Shown piece after piece: positions 1-6,623 of a stretch of DNA of 14,969 bases. Within the stretch, counting starts at the first letter, position 1, and each line of letters starts with the position of its first letter. The stretch comes from GCA-2732805 sp964516605 (GTDB lineage: Bacteria; Pseudomonadota; Gammaproteobacteria; Coxiellales; Coxiellaceae). The DNA lies in assembly GCA_964516605.1 (NCBI GenBank), contig CAZFAA010000043.1, positions 1 to 14,969 on the forward strand, read 5' to 3'. The notes beneath the pieces are model-generated. The model saw nothing but the letters and a program-made list of their open reading frames with translations, searched no databases and was not told the origin of the DNA. Both the position numbers and the translations under genes were made by a program.

Positions 1-1
1 T

Positions 2-892
2 GGTTTAACAACGCCATTTGGTTTGCATACTAATTATGGTAGTGATGATGCTGTGATGGCATCTGCGGCGACGAAAACACAGTTATTAACGCTCAATACT
101 AATCCGAGCTTAGCCTATAAAATTACAGATTGGATGTCAGTTGCTACAGGTTTTGATTTATTGTATGGACTAGCGGCTTACAATAATCTTCCAGATGTCG
201 ATACACCTTTTAAGAACAAATTAACTGGCTGGGGTGCCGGTTACAATATGGGTGTTTTCTTTAAATTTAATATGCTGCATCTACCATATAAAACGCAATT
301 GGGTGCAAGTTTTCGTTCGAAAATACGAGTCACTGCTTCTGGAAATAGTAGTTATACGGATAATCAGACTCATGTTAAAGCGCAGTTTAATTTGCCGTCT
401 ACCACGATGTTTTCAATTTACCAGCGTGTGAGCTCGCGTGTAGCCTTTATGGGTAGTGCATTTTATACACGCTGGAATATCTTTACATTGCTGCAACTTG
501 AGAATACAGCCGTAACGAGTGAAGGGTTGGATATTCCTGTATATGAAGAATACCGTAATACCTGGAATTTTGGTTTGGGTATGCATATCGATATCACACC
601 AACGTTTATCTGGAAAGTCGGTGGTGGTGTTGATCAAACGCCAACGATAACAGGATACCGCGATGTGCGCCTGCCTGATGTGAATCGAGTTGCATTATCA
701 ACGGGTTTTCATTGGCAATTGCGCAAACAATGGGGTGTCGATATGGGTTATACACATTTGATGACACCTAAAGCAAACGTCAATAATTCAAGTTCCGCAC
801 AGGCTTCGAGTGATGTTATACCTGATCAAGAAGGTTCAGCGACTATGTCAGCGAATGTGTTTGGTGGGCAGCTTTCTTGGACGTTTGAGTAG
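2..892 (+). CDS. FadL/OmpP1/TodX-family outer membrane transporter, C-terminal part (5' end outside window)
   Basis: This is the C-terminal 296 residues of an outer-membrane beta-barrel of the FadL family, which moves long-chain fatty acids or other hydrophobic compounds across the outer membrane. The frame is open from the first bases. The visible part begins with TPFGLHTNYGSDD, matching the conserved TPFGL..Y stretch of FadL. It is followed by TLNTNPSLAYKITDWMSV, matching the family's N-P-S-x-A-Y-K segment. The rest alternates polar and aromatic residues as barrel strands do, and a late GYTHLMTPKANVN segment resembles the usual penultimate strand and loop. E. coli FadL is about 446 aa, so roughly the first third, including the signal peptide and the N-terminal hatch, is missing. 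The chain ends WTFE, so the usual terminal aromatic residue is followed by a Glu. The substrate cannot be told. The gene is convergent with the next one across a hairpin. Confidence 0.88.
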   Translation, partial: GLTTPFGLHTNYGSDDAVMASAATKTQLLTLNTNPSLAYKITDWMSVATGFDLLYGLAAYNNLPDVDTPFKNKLTGWGAGYNMGVFFKFNMLHLPYKTQLGASFRSKIRVTASGNSSYTDNQTHVKAQFNLPSTTMFSIYQRVSSRVAFMGSAFYTRWNIFTLLQLENTAVTSEGLDIPVYEEYRNTWNFGLGMHIDITPTFIWKVGGGVDQTPTITGYRDVRLPDVNRVALSTGFHWQLRKQWGVDMGYTHLMTPKANVNNSSSAQASSDVIPDQEGSATMSANVFGGQLSWTFE

Positions 893-900
893 CGTCATGA

Positions 901-930
901 ATGCTATTCCCCATGCGAGGGGAATAGCAT
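901..930. terminator. Perfect 12-bp hairpin between convergent genes
   Basis: ATGCTATTCCCC (901-912) pairs perfectly with GGGGAATAGCAT (919-930) around a 6-nt loop. It starts 8 nt after the FadL-like stop and ends 11 nt before the stop of the opposing gene, so it could end transcription from both sides. Neither side has an immediate T-run, so it is not a textbook intrinsic terminator. It may protect 3' ends or act with Rho. Confidence 0.6.
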
Positions 931-941
931 CGTACATAAAT

Positions 942-1367
942 TTAAGTTGTTTTCTTTTCTACGCTTACTTTAAGGCTGCTTCCGCTAATTGGAAAGTTTG
1001 TTGGATTTGGATCGGTCGTATAATCTGATGTTGTGATTACAACATTTGATAAAGTGCCGGAGTTTGCTTGTGCGTTAACTTGCGCAGAAGCAATTTTTGT
1101 CCCACTAATAAAAAAGTCACATTCACCCAGACCGGTATGTATATCAAGATGTCCACGGATCATGCTCCAAGGCAAGGCTATAGTGCATGTATTCGTATTT
1201 ATAGGAATATTGGTGTCAATTAATGGGCCATGAAGCGGACCGCATTTTACTCTGATCTGGGGGATGTTGTCACCGCTTTTGCTACATAGAGTTAGTCCCG
1301 CAAAAGCACTACTGGCCATAGACAATAGGCTTCCTGTAACCAAGGCTAATTTAACTACATTTTTCAT
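942..1367 (-). CDS. Small exported protein of unknown function with four cysteines
   Basis: I do not recognise this 141-aa protein. Residues 1-23 form a clear Sec signal peptide: MKN, a hydrophobic core of roughly residues 5-17, then SSAFA before Gly24. That is a good signal peptidase I site, leaving a mature protein of about 118 aa. There is no lipobox. The mature part has Cys28, Cys42, Cys61 and Cys83, enough for two disulfides in the periplasm or outside the cell. Its second half is rich in Ser, Thr, Val and Asn, suggesting beta structure. The start is supported by GGAGGT (1371-1376 on the complement) just upstream; the 3-nt gap to the ATG is short. A good sigma70-like promoter lies at 1411-1439, so the gene is probably transcribed alone. 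It could be a secreted virulence, adhesion or envelope factor, but nothing in the sequence decides this. Confidence 0.8.
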   Translation of the reverse strand: MKNVVKLALVTGSLLSMASSAFAGLTLCSKSGDNIPQIRVKCGPLHGPLIDTNIPINTNTCTIALPWSMIRGHLDIHTGLGECDFFISGTKIASAQVNAQANSGTLSNVVITTSDYTTDPNPTNFPISGSSLKVSVEKKTT

Positions 1368-1410
1368 AAAACCTCCAAATTCGTTTCTAAATATTGAAAA
1401 ATAAAACCAG

Positions 1411-1439
1411 ACTATAGGGCGAGTTCATTGAAAATACAA
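1411..1439 (-). promoter_or_regulatory. Sigma70-like promoter for the exported four-cysteine protein
   Basis: On the minus strand TTGTAT (1434-1439) and TATAGT (1411-1416) are exactly 17 nt apart. The likely start of transcription is near 1404, giving a leader of about 37 nt before the ATG at 1367. The site lies just downstream of the membrane-protein gene, so the small gene need not rely on read-through. Confidence 0.55.
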
Positions 1440-1442
1440 GCA

Positions 1443-2303
1443 TTATTTTATGCGGGCTGTGAATAATTTATGAATAATATTTGCACTAAAAGGGGTGGGT
1501 GCTAACTGGTATTGTGCATAACAATAGGAAACCACACGTATAGTGGTATTGATCATCTGATAAAAAGAAGACGCTAATAAAATTAAAAAACCTGCAATAA
1601 GACCGATGATAATCAGAGTGGCGTGGGAGGTGGCGAATAAGGCTGAACAAGCAAACACTAGCAGAGGTGGTGTGCGTAGCCAAAATAACAAAGCAAAAAA
1701 GCTGTAATTAGGGTGTAGGTTTTCACCCCACAAGTTATGTACAAGACGACCAGATTCACGCATGGCAGTGATGGGGTTTACTTTTTGATCCATGATGAGT
1801 GATAAAGATAAGAAGCTAGCCACGGTCCAATGGTTGCCGCGCAATAATTTTTTGAGTTTTAGGCGGTACTGACTAGAGCGAGGTAATAAATTAAAAATAA
1901 TTCCAGCAGTGCCTGCATAAGAAGCCCATAGAAACACGCGACCATAATTTTTTATGGCTTGTAGAAATCCAAAATAAACACGCGCTTCTTTTTTATAGCG
2001 TATAAAATGTAGAATATTTGCAATCATCGCTGTATTAAAGAAAAATAACACAACGTTGATAAAAAATAACAATATCATAAAAATAACAATGAGCAGGACT
2101 ACTTGTTGTGCGGGTAAATTATTAACTTGATCCAAGAGCTGTTGGCGGCTGTGTAAAAATGGTGTGATGATGGCTGCGTAAATTAAAAATTTAGCCAGGT
2201 AGCCAAGCAGGGGGTAAATAAATAAGCGTTTGTGGTGCTGCAATAGCTGTAGTGACAATACTATAAGAATACGCCCTTTTTTACCTCGTGAAGCCTTTTC
2301 CAT
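1443..2303 (-). CDS. DUF6159-like multi-spanning membrane protein
   Basis: An integral membrane protein of 286 aa from the ATG at 2303; an in-frame TTG at 2315 would give 290 aa. I prefer the ATG because GAG lies at a usable distance before it, while the TTG sits almost on the preceding stop. In the 290-aa numbering, hydrophobic segments lie near residues 31-53, 71-94, 126-145, 205-226 and 231-252, with a weaker one near 165-178. The pattern resembles DUF6159: an N-terminal charged stretch followed by LFIYPLLGYL, a FFNTAMIANIL helix, then a W-x-x-A-S-F segment leading to PITAMRESGRLVHNLWGENL. Function is unknown for that family. The gene follows gpmA within 3-15 nt and has no promoter of its own that I can see, so it is probably cotranscribed and coupled. 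A metabolic link to the mutase is not implied. Confidence 0.75.
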   Translation of the reverse strand: MEKASRGKKGRILIVLSLQLLQHHKRLFIYPLLGYLAKFLIYAAIITPFLHSRQQLLDQVNNLPAQQVVLLIVIFMILLFFINVVLFFFNTAMIANILHFIRYKKEARVYFGFLQAIKNYGRVFLWASYAGTAGIIFNLLPRSSQYRLKLKKLLRGNHWTVASFLSLSLIMDQKVNPITAMRESGRLVHNLWGENLHPNYSFFALLFWLRTPPLLVFACSALFATSHATLIIIGLIAGFLILLASSFYQMINTTIRVVSYCYAQYQLAPTPFSANIIHKLFTARIK

Positions 2304-2318
2304 GCTCGATCTCAAGCC

Positions 2319-2996
2319 TTAGGTGAGTTTGCAAAATGTATTCTTTGTGTATTCATATCGAATGGGTTGTCCAGTTTCAATTTCCAATTCCAACAATTCT
2401 TCCTTCGTTAAGCTTTCAATTTCCATGACGAGCGAGCGTAGTGAATTACCGTGTGCACATACAAGAACAGTGCGTCCTGCCTGCAGCTCGGGAATGAGTT
2501 TTTCATTGAGTAGTGGTATGGTGCGCGCTGCGGTCATTTTAAGGCTTTCGCCATCAGGTGGGGGTACATCGTAACTGCGGCGCCATATTTTAACTTGTTC
2601 TTCGCCGTATTGTTCGCGTGTTTCTTGCTTATCCGCGCCTTGTAATGCTCCGTAGGCACGCTCATTCAGGCGCCAGTCCAAATACACAGGTAATATGTCT
2701 TGCTGGGCTGCTGTGGAGTGAATCACAGACCATTGCGCCATTTTATCTTGTCCTTCATGTATTAATACCGGGGTGTGCTGTGCATCATGTTGAGTGAGTG
2801 CGAGTAGCGCTGTCATTTGTGCTCGAATGAGCAGTGATGTGTATACACAGTCAATCGGAATGTGTGCTAGAGCTTTTCCGGCGCAGATCGCTTCTTCGAT
2901 ACCTTGTTGTGAGAGAGCGACGTCGACCCAGCCAGTAAAGCGATTGGCTCGGTTCCACAGTGATTGACCGTGGCGTAGTAGGATAAGTTCAGGCAT
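2319..2996 (-). CDS. gpmA: 2,3-bisphosphoglycerate-dependent phosphoglycerate mutase
   Basis: Cytosolic glycolytic and gluconeogenic enzyme interconverting 3-phosphoglycerate and 2-phosphoglycerate through a phosphohistidine. The 225-aa product has the N-terminal LLRHGQS with His9 as phosphate acceptor. It also has RFTGWVDVALSQQG (residues 19-32), Arg58, LNERAYGALQG (110-120) with the acid/base Glu112, RRSYDVPPP (139-147), and AHGNSLRSLV with His182. Compared with E. coli GpmA (about 250 aa), it has extra residues around 70-103, before LNER. It lacks the loop after VPPP and the longer C-terminal tail. The active-site set is complete, so it should be functional. The start is supported by GAGGAAT about 4-6 nt upstream. 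It is transcribed divergently from queA, with the DUF6159-like gene immediately behind it. Confidence 0.93.
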   Translation of the reverse strand: MPELILLRHGQSLWNRANRFTGWVDVALSQQGIEEAICAGKALAHIPIDCVYTSLLIRAQMTALLALTQHDAQHTPVLIHEGQDKMAQWSVIHSTAAQQDILPVYLDWRLNERAYGALQGADKQETREQYGEEQVKIWRRSYDVPPPDGESLKMTAARTIPLLNEKLIPELQAGRTVLVCAHGNSLRSLVMEIESLTKEELLELEIETGQPIRYEYTKNTFCKLT

Positions 2997-3025
2997 GGCA
3001 ATTCCTCAGGTGGTAATGTGCAGCT

Positions 3026-3054
3026 AGTATAATCAGAATCTATGTTAGCAGCAA
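3026..3054 (-). promoter_or_regulatory. Sigma70-like promoter for the gpmA unit
   Basis: On the minus strand TTGCTG (3049-3054) and TATACT (3026-3031) are 17 nt apart, and a TG lies two bases upstream of the -10. The predicted start near 3019 gives a leader of about 20 nt containing the GAGGAAT ribosome binding site. It is the only good minus-strand pair in the divergent gap with queA. Confidence 0.6.
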
Positions 3055-3081
3055 TTCGTCGGGTAAATGACTATTGATCAG

Positions 3082-3110
3082 TTGGCATAATACTCATGCT
3101 GTGCTACCCT
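3082..3110 (+). promoter_or_regulatory. Candidate promoter for queA, close to the start codon
   Basis: TTGGCA (3082-3087) and TACCCT (3105-3110) are 17 nt apart. The -10 is preceded by TG one base away, as in extended -10 promoters. A start about 7 nt downstream would fall at or next to the queA ATG at 3118. The -10 is a poor match, and other -10-like words (CATAAT at 3086) lack a partner, so confidence is limited. Confidence 0.35.
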
Positions 3111-3117
3111 CCCGCGT

Positions 3118-4140
3118 ATGTTAACTACTGATGATTTTAATTATGAGCTGCCCGATGAGCTCATTGCGCAATATCCTTTGCCAGAGCGTACGGCGAGCCG
3201 TTTATTGGTGGTCAATCGAGATACACAGCAGTTAGAGCATCGCATTTTTAGCGATATTATCGATTTTATTCACGCGGATGATTTGCTTATTCTCAATGAC
3301 ACCAAAGTGATTCCTGCTCGTTTATTTGGCGTTAAGCAAAGTGGTGGTCAGGTCGAATGCTTGATTGAGCGAGTCTTGAATGAACGCGAAGCGCTCGCGC
3401 ATATTCGTTCTAGTAAAAGCCCTAAAGCGGGTGCGCGGCTGTGTTTTGAAGGGGTCGCTTGGGCAACAGTGCTCGGGCGTTGCGATGAGCTTTTTCAGTT
3501 GCGTTTTGATGGACAGTTACCTGTGCTCGATTTGCTCGAAAAATTTGGGCATATTCCACTGCCGCCTTATATTACACGCCGTGATGTTAATGAAGATCGT
3601 GAACGATATCAAACAGTGTTTGCGCAAAAGCCTGGCGCTGTCGCCGCCCCAACGGCGAGTCTGCATTTTAGCGACACTTTGTTGGGGCAATTGCAACAGC
3701 GGGGTACGGCTATTGCACACGTAACTTTGCATGTCGGCGCAGGCACATTTCAACCTGTACGCGTTAAGGCGATCGAAGAGCATGTGATGCACCGCGAGTG
3801 GATCGATGTGCCACAGAGGACGATTGACGCGATGGCGGCATGCAAAGCGCGGGCGGGACGGGTGATTGCGGTTGGTACTACAGCGATGCGTGCGCTGCAA
3901 ACCTGTACTTTATCTGGTACACCAAGGGCGTATCAAGGTGAGACTGATATTTTTATTTATCCGGGTTTTGAGTTTCGAGGCGTTGATGCGCTGATTACCA
4001 ATTTTCATTTACCTAAATCCACCTTGCTGATGTTGGTATCCGCATTTACAGGCTTAGACCTCACGCGCCATGCCTACCGTGCCGCTATTGAAGCGAAGTA
4101 TCGTTTTTTCAGTTACGGTGATGCGATGTTTATCACCTAA
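3118..4140 (+). CDS. queA: S-adenosylmethionine:tRNA ribosyltransferase-isomerase
   Basis: QueA transfers and isomerises the ribosyl part of S-adenosylmethionine onto preQ1 in tRNA, making epoxyqueuosine at the wobble position of GUN anticodons. The 340-aa product follows E. coli QueA (356 aa) throughout: FNYELPDELIAQYPLPERTASRLL (7-30), LLILNDTKVIPARLFG (56-71), GHIPLPPYITR (144-154), RYQTVFAQKPGAVAAPTASLHF (163-184), HVGAGTFQPV (205-214), a YPGFEFRGVDALITNFHLPKSTLLMLVSAF block (281-310) and the closing YRFFSYGDAMFI. The C-terminal tail is a little shorter than in E. coli. An in-frame stop at 3088 and no other start codon before 3118 fix the start at this ATG, although no Shine-Dalgarno precedes it. 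In many gammaproteobacteria queA is followed by tgt, yajC and secDF; here icd follows instead. Confidence 0.95.
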   Translation: MLTTDDFNYELPDELIAQYPLPERTASRLLVVNRDTQQLEHRIFSDIIDFIHADDLLILNDTKVIPARLFGVKQSGGQVECLIERVLNEREALAHIRSSKSPKAGARLCFEGVAWATVLGRCDELFQLRFDGQLPVLDLLEKFGHIPLPPYITRRDVNEDRERYQTVFAQKPGAVAAPTASLHFSDTLLGQLQQRGTAIAHVTLHVGAGTFQPVRVKAIEEHVMHREWIDVPQRTIDAMAACKARAGRVIAVGTTAMRALQTCTLSGTPRAYQGETDIFIYPGFEFRGVDALITNFHLPKSTLLMLVSAFTGLDLTRHAYRAAIEAKYRFFSYGDAMFIT

Positions 4141-4141
4141 G

Positions 4142-4161
4142 CAGGCAGTTTCTTATGCCTG
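4142..4161 (+). terminator. Weak hairpin after queA
   Basis: CAGGCA (4142-4147) pairs with TGCCTG (4156-4161) around an 8-nt loop, starting one base after the queA stop. The stem is short and only a few scattered T follow, so termination here is possible but not strongly supported. Confidence 0.3.
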
Positions 4162-4277
4162 TATTTGCAGTCGAATTTTGTGTACCACTTTTTGATATTG
4201 TAGTTACCCTGTGGAGGTATGATTGATTCCTTGGTCATTTATCAGAGTCATTTTGACGTCCTCTATAGCATCCCATT

Positions 4278-4308
4278 TTGATATTTGTTATGCTTTCGAC
4301 CCTATTCT
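4278..4308 (+). promoter_or_regulatory. Possible promoter for icd
   Basis: TTGATA (4278-4283) and TATTCT (4303-4308) lie 19 nt apart upstream of icd and would give a leader of about 23 nt carrying the AGAGGAG ribosome binding site (4323-4329). The spacing is longer than ideal. TATGCT (4289-4294) is an alternative -10 with no good -35. Confidence 0.3.
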
Positions 4309-4337
4309 GCCGATACAATCAAAGAGGAGTGTGACGC

Positions 4338-5594
4338 ATGGCGTATCAACATATAAAGGTTCCAAGCACAGGCGAAAAGATCACGGTTAATCGAGATTTA
4401 TCACTTAATGTACCGAATCATCCAATTATTCCTTTTATCGAGGGTGATGGTATTGGTGCCGACATTACACCAGTTATGCAGCGGGTGATTAATGCAGCTG
4501 TACATAAGGCGTACGGTGCTTCGCGCAAGATTGAGTGGATGGAAGTGTATGCTGGCGAAAAAGCAACTCATGTTTACACTCAAGATGAATGGTTACCCAA
4601 CGAGACACTGCATGCGTTGAAAGAGTATGTGGTATCAATTAAGGGCCCTTTAACAACACCGGTAGGTGGCGGAATTCGTTCCTTAAATGTGGCACTGCGT
4701 CAGGATTTGGATTTGTATGTGTGCTTGCGCCCTGTGCGTTACTTTGAAGGCGTACCGTCTCCTGTGAAACACCCAGAACGTGTTAACATGGTTATTTTCC
4801 GTGAGAATTCAGAAGATATTTACGCCGGTGTGGAATGGGAAGCAGGCTCACCAGAAGCTCAAAAATTAATGCAATTTTTACAAACGCAAATGGGTGTGAA
4901 AAAAATTCGCTTCCCAGAAACCAGTGGTATTGGTATTAAGCCCATTTCAAAAGAGGGTACAACTCGTCTTGTACGCCGTGCGCTGCAGTATGTCATCGAT
5001 AATGACCGCGATTCCCTGACCTTGGTACACAAAGGTAATATCATGAAATTCACGGAAGGTGCATTTAAAAATTGGGGTTATGAACTTGCTGTTAAAGAAT
5101 TTGGTGCTAAACCATTAGATGGTGGCCCTTGGCATGTGATGCAAAATCCTAAAACAGGTAAGCAAATCATTATTAAAGATGTGATTGCTGATGCTTTTTT
5201 ACAACAAATTTTATTACGTCCAGATGAGTACGATGTGATTGCAACGATGAATTTGAATGGTGATTACATTTCCGATGCATTAGCGGCTGAAGTTGGTGGC
5301 ATTGGTATTGCACCGGGGGCAAATTTAAGCGATGACGTAGCGCTGTTTGAAGCTACGCACGGTACCGCACCTAAATATGCTGGTCAAAATAAAGTAAATC
5401 CAGGCTCGCTTATTCTGTCAGCTGAAATGATGTTGCGCCATATGGGTTGGGTAGAAGCAGCCGATTTAGTATTGATAGCAATGGCCAAAGCGATTGCCAG
5501 TAAAACTGTGACCTATGATTTTGCGCGTTTGATGAGTGATGCTAAAGAAGTCAGTTGTTCAGTGTTTGGTGAGAAGATGGCTGAGTGCATGTAA
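4338..5594 (+). CDS. icd: NADP-dependent isocitrate dehydrogenase
   Basis: TCA-cycle enzyme that oxidatively decarboxylates isocitrate to 2-oxoglutarate with NADP+ in the cytosol. The 418-aa product matches the E. coli enzyme (416 aa) with an offset of two residues. Substrate site residues Ser115, Asn117, Arg121, Arg131 and Arg155 are present, as are Tyr162 and Lys232 for catalysis and Asp285, Asp309 and Asp313 for the metal. The NADP-specificity set of the E. coli enzyme is kept: Lys346, Tyr347, Val353, Tyr393 and Arg397. Ser115 is the equivalent of the serine phosphorylated by AceK in E. coli; whether this organism has AceK cannot be seen here. The start is supported by AGAGGAG 8 nt upstream. 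The gene ends against a GC-rich hairpin shared with the opposing small genes. Confidence 0.97.
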   Translation: MAYQHIKVPSTGEKITVNRDLSLNVPNHPIIPFIEGDGIGADITPVMQRVINAAVHKAYGASRKIEWMEVYAGEKATHVYTQDEWLPNETLHALKEYVVSIKGPLTTPVGGGIRSLNVALRQDLDLYVCLRPVRYFEGVPSPVKHPERVNMVIFRENSEDIYAGVEWEAGSPEAQKLMQFLQTQMGVKKIRFPETSGIGIKPISKEGTTRLVRRALQYVIDNDRDSLTLVHKGNIMKFTEGAFKNWGYELAVKEFGAKPLDGGPWHVMQNPKTGKQIIIKDVIADAFLQQILLRPDEYDVIATMNLNGDYISDALAAEVGGIGIAPGANLSDDVALFEATHGTAPKYAGQNKVNPGSLILSAEMMLRHMGWVEAADLVLIAMAKAIASKTVTYDFARLMSDAKEVSCSVFGEKMAECM

Positions 5595-5610
5595 TGTAGT
5601 TGTGAAGTGT

Positions 5611-5646
5611 ATTCCCGCGCGCAATAAAGATTATGGGCGCGGGAAT
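5611..5646. terminator. GC-rich hairpin between icd and the opposing small genes
   Basis: ATTCCCGCGC (5611-5620) pairs perfectly with GCGCGGGAAT (5637-5646) around a 16-nt loop. With one bulged T the stem extends by GTG/CAC (5607-5609 with 5647-5649). It starts 16 nt after the icd stop and ends 9 nt before the stop of the minus-strand gene, so it could serve both. As at 901-930, no T-run follows on either strand. Confidence 0.6.
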
Positions 5647-5655
5647 CACAAATTA

Positions 5656-5856
5656 TCATGCTGGTTGGAAAGTTGCTGCTCTTCCTGCAGATCTTTCAAG
5701 ATGATTTTTTAATAAGTCTAAGATAGATCTGTCTGCGTTGACAGCTGCGAGCGCCTCTGCTGCGTCTTGTACCATTTCAGGAGTAACTAAACTTGAATTG
5801 AGTAGTGCCTCAACCATTTCCCTTTGTTGTTGTTGCTTTTGGATACTAATAGCCAT
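5656..5856 (-). CDS. Small hypothetical protein (66 aa), second gene of a pair
   Basis: I do not recognise this protein. It begins MAISIQKQQQQREMVEALL and is predicted by eye to be almost all helix, with Ala, Leu, Glu and Gln dominating and no signal peptide or membrane segment. The C-terminal residues (GRAATFQPA) look unstructured. The ATG lies 2 nt after the stop of the upstream small gene, and a GAGGG element inside that gene's last codons can serve as its ribosome binding site, so translation is probably coupled. A short cytosolic partner of the 99-aa protein is the simplest guess from this arrangement. Confidence 0.65.
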   Translation of the reverse strand: MAISIQKQQQQREMVEALLNSSLVTPEMVQDAAEALAAVNADRSILDLLKNHLERSAGRAATFQPA

Positions 5857-5858
5857 TT

Positions 5859-6158
5859 TTACAGTCCCTCATTAGCTAGCAGTGCTGCAAACAGCACAGG
5901 ATTTTTTAAGATATTTAAACCGTATTTACGTACTAGAAAATCATATTGTTGAAAAGACAATTCATTACTTTGGTCATGAATGCCAGCTTCAATTTGTTTT
6001 AAATTATCTAGATCACAGCGGATTATCGCAGCAATGAGCTCAGGATCGTAACTAAAACTTTGTGTCACATCCTTGCGACTTTGCTGCGCAATCTGGCCCC
6101 ATAAATTCAAACGACGAATTCCTTCTTCGTTTTGAGGTTTTTTGATTGCTTCAGTCAT
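5859..6158 (-). CDS. Small hypothetical helical protein (99 aa), first gene of a pair
   Basis: Unrecognised. The open frame reaches back to a TTG at 6212, but I start it at the ATG at 6158. AGGA lies 8 nt before that ATG, and the TTG falls beside a candidate -10 element. An ATG at 6167 is the other option but has AGG directly against it. The product is soluble and mostly helical, with LNLWGQIAQQSRKD near residues 17-30, then a segment with LDNLKQIEAG near residues 50-59 and a hydrophobic C-terminus (NPVLFAALLANEGL). The order LNL..AQ, F-x-x-D/G, then a Leu/Ile-rich helix faintly recalls FlhD, but I would not annotate it so. It has no ClpS motifs although it sits where clpS often lies. It is transcribed toward icd together with the 66-aa gene. 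Confidence 0.62.
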   Translation of the reverse strand: MTEAIKKPQNEEGIRRLNLWGQIAQQSRKDVTQSFSYDPELIAAIIRCDLDNLKQIEAGIHDQSNELSFQQYDFLVRKYGLNILKNPVLFAALLANEGL

Positions 6159-6212
6159 TTTTTCCATCCTGTAGTATTTAACCTTAGGGTAGCTCTCGGT
6201 AGAACTGTTCAA

Positions 6213-6242
6213 ATATTACCACCCGTTTAATCCTTAAGTAAA
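6213..6242 (-). promoter_or_regulatory. Candidate promoter for the small gene pair
   Basis: On the minus strand TTTACT (6237-6242) and TAATAT (6213-6218) are 18 nt apart, each four of six to consensus. A start near 6206 would give a leader of about 48 nt to the ATG at 6158 and would exclude the TTG at 6212 as a start codon. A perfect TATAAT a little further upstream lacks a -35. Confidence 0.35.
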
Positions 6243-6406
6243 GATTAATACATTATAAGTTGATCGAGATAAAGAGTAGGGTTGAGAGTATTTTTACTTA
6301 TTTAGTGGTTAGTTTCTCAGTTTTCTAAAATCTTAGCTGCTACTACAACCGTTCAATAACATAGTTTTTTCAAGCTTTTTTTTATCTCATTTTACGTAGA
6401 AACTCG

Positions 6407-6436
6407 TTGCGATTGACTAAAAATTAAACCTATAAT
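6407..6436 (+). promoter_or_regulatory. Candidate distal promoter for clpA
   Basis: TTGCGA (6407-6412) and a perfect TATAAT (6431-6436) are 18 nt apart. Transcription from here would give a leader of about 180 nt. A TTGACT at 6413 is closer to consensus but is only 12 nt from the -10, too near to act with it. Confidence 0.45.
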
Positions 6437-6464
6437 GAACCTTCATCCTAATGATTACTTTATG

Positions 6465-6494
6465 TTGGCACTATTAACCAATTGAAAATATAGC
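6465..6494 (+). promoter_or_regulatory. Candidate proximal promoter for clpA
   Basis: TTGGCA (6465-6470) and TATAGC (6489-6494) are 18 nt apart, giving a leader of about 120 nt. It may act in addition to the distal site. I see no clear heat-shock sigma factor motif. Confidence 0.4.
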
Positions 6495-6623
6495 TTTTTA
6501 TTCTGCGAGTAAAAATTAAGGGCAATTTTATAGGAAAAGCTTATTTTTTTTGGCTACAGTTGAGTTAGGGAAACAAGGATGTTTGACCGATAGTAACGGC
6601 ACAAACGAGGAGGAAGTTGAGTA

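Larger units (their letters stand above)
6159..6623. other. AT-rich 465-bp spacer between the small gene pair and clpA
   Basis: No open frame of convincing length, tRNA or strong repeat is visible. The interval is very AT-rich with several T-runs (about 6365-6370, 6375-6383 and 6544-6550). It holds divergent promoter candidates for the small gene pair (left) and for clpA (right), so clpA would have a leader of roughly 120-180 nt. No clpS remnant can be read in it. Confidence 0.6.

Noticed and set aside
23..892. FadL-like gene starting at the TTG at 23
   Set aside because: The frame is open to the first bases and reads a conserved FadL segment there, so the true start lies outside the window.
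810..1233. Plus-strand frames at 810-1028 and 1033-1233
   Set aside because: They overlap the FadL-like gene end or run antisense to the exported-protein gene, with no start signals and poor composition; they are shadows.
5859..6158. ClpS
   Set aside because: The position invites it, but the conserved N-D-D and V-H-x-x-G type motifs of ClpS are missing.
5859..6212. The longer 117-aa form starting at the TTG at 6212
   Set aside because: The TTG lies beside a candidate -10 and has no ribosome binding site. The ATG at 6158 has AGGA at 8 nt and fits the predicted leader.
6413..6436. TTGACT paired with TATAAT as the clpA promoter
   Set aside because: The spacing is 12 nt, too short for a sigma70 promoter; TTGCGA at 6407 gives an acceptable 18 nt.
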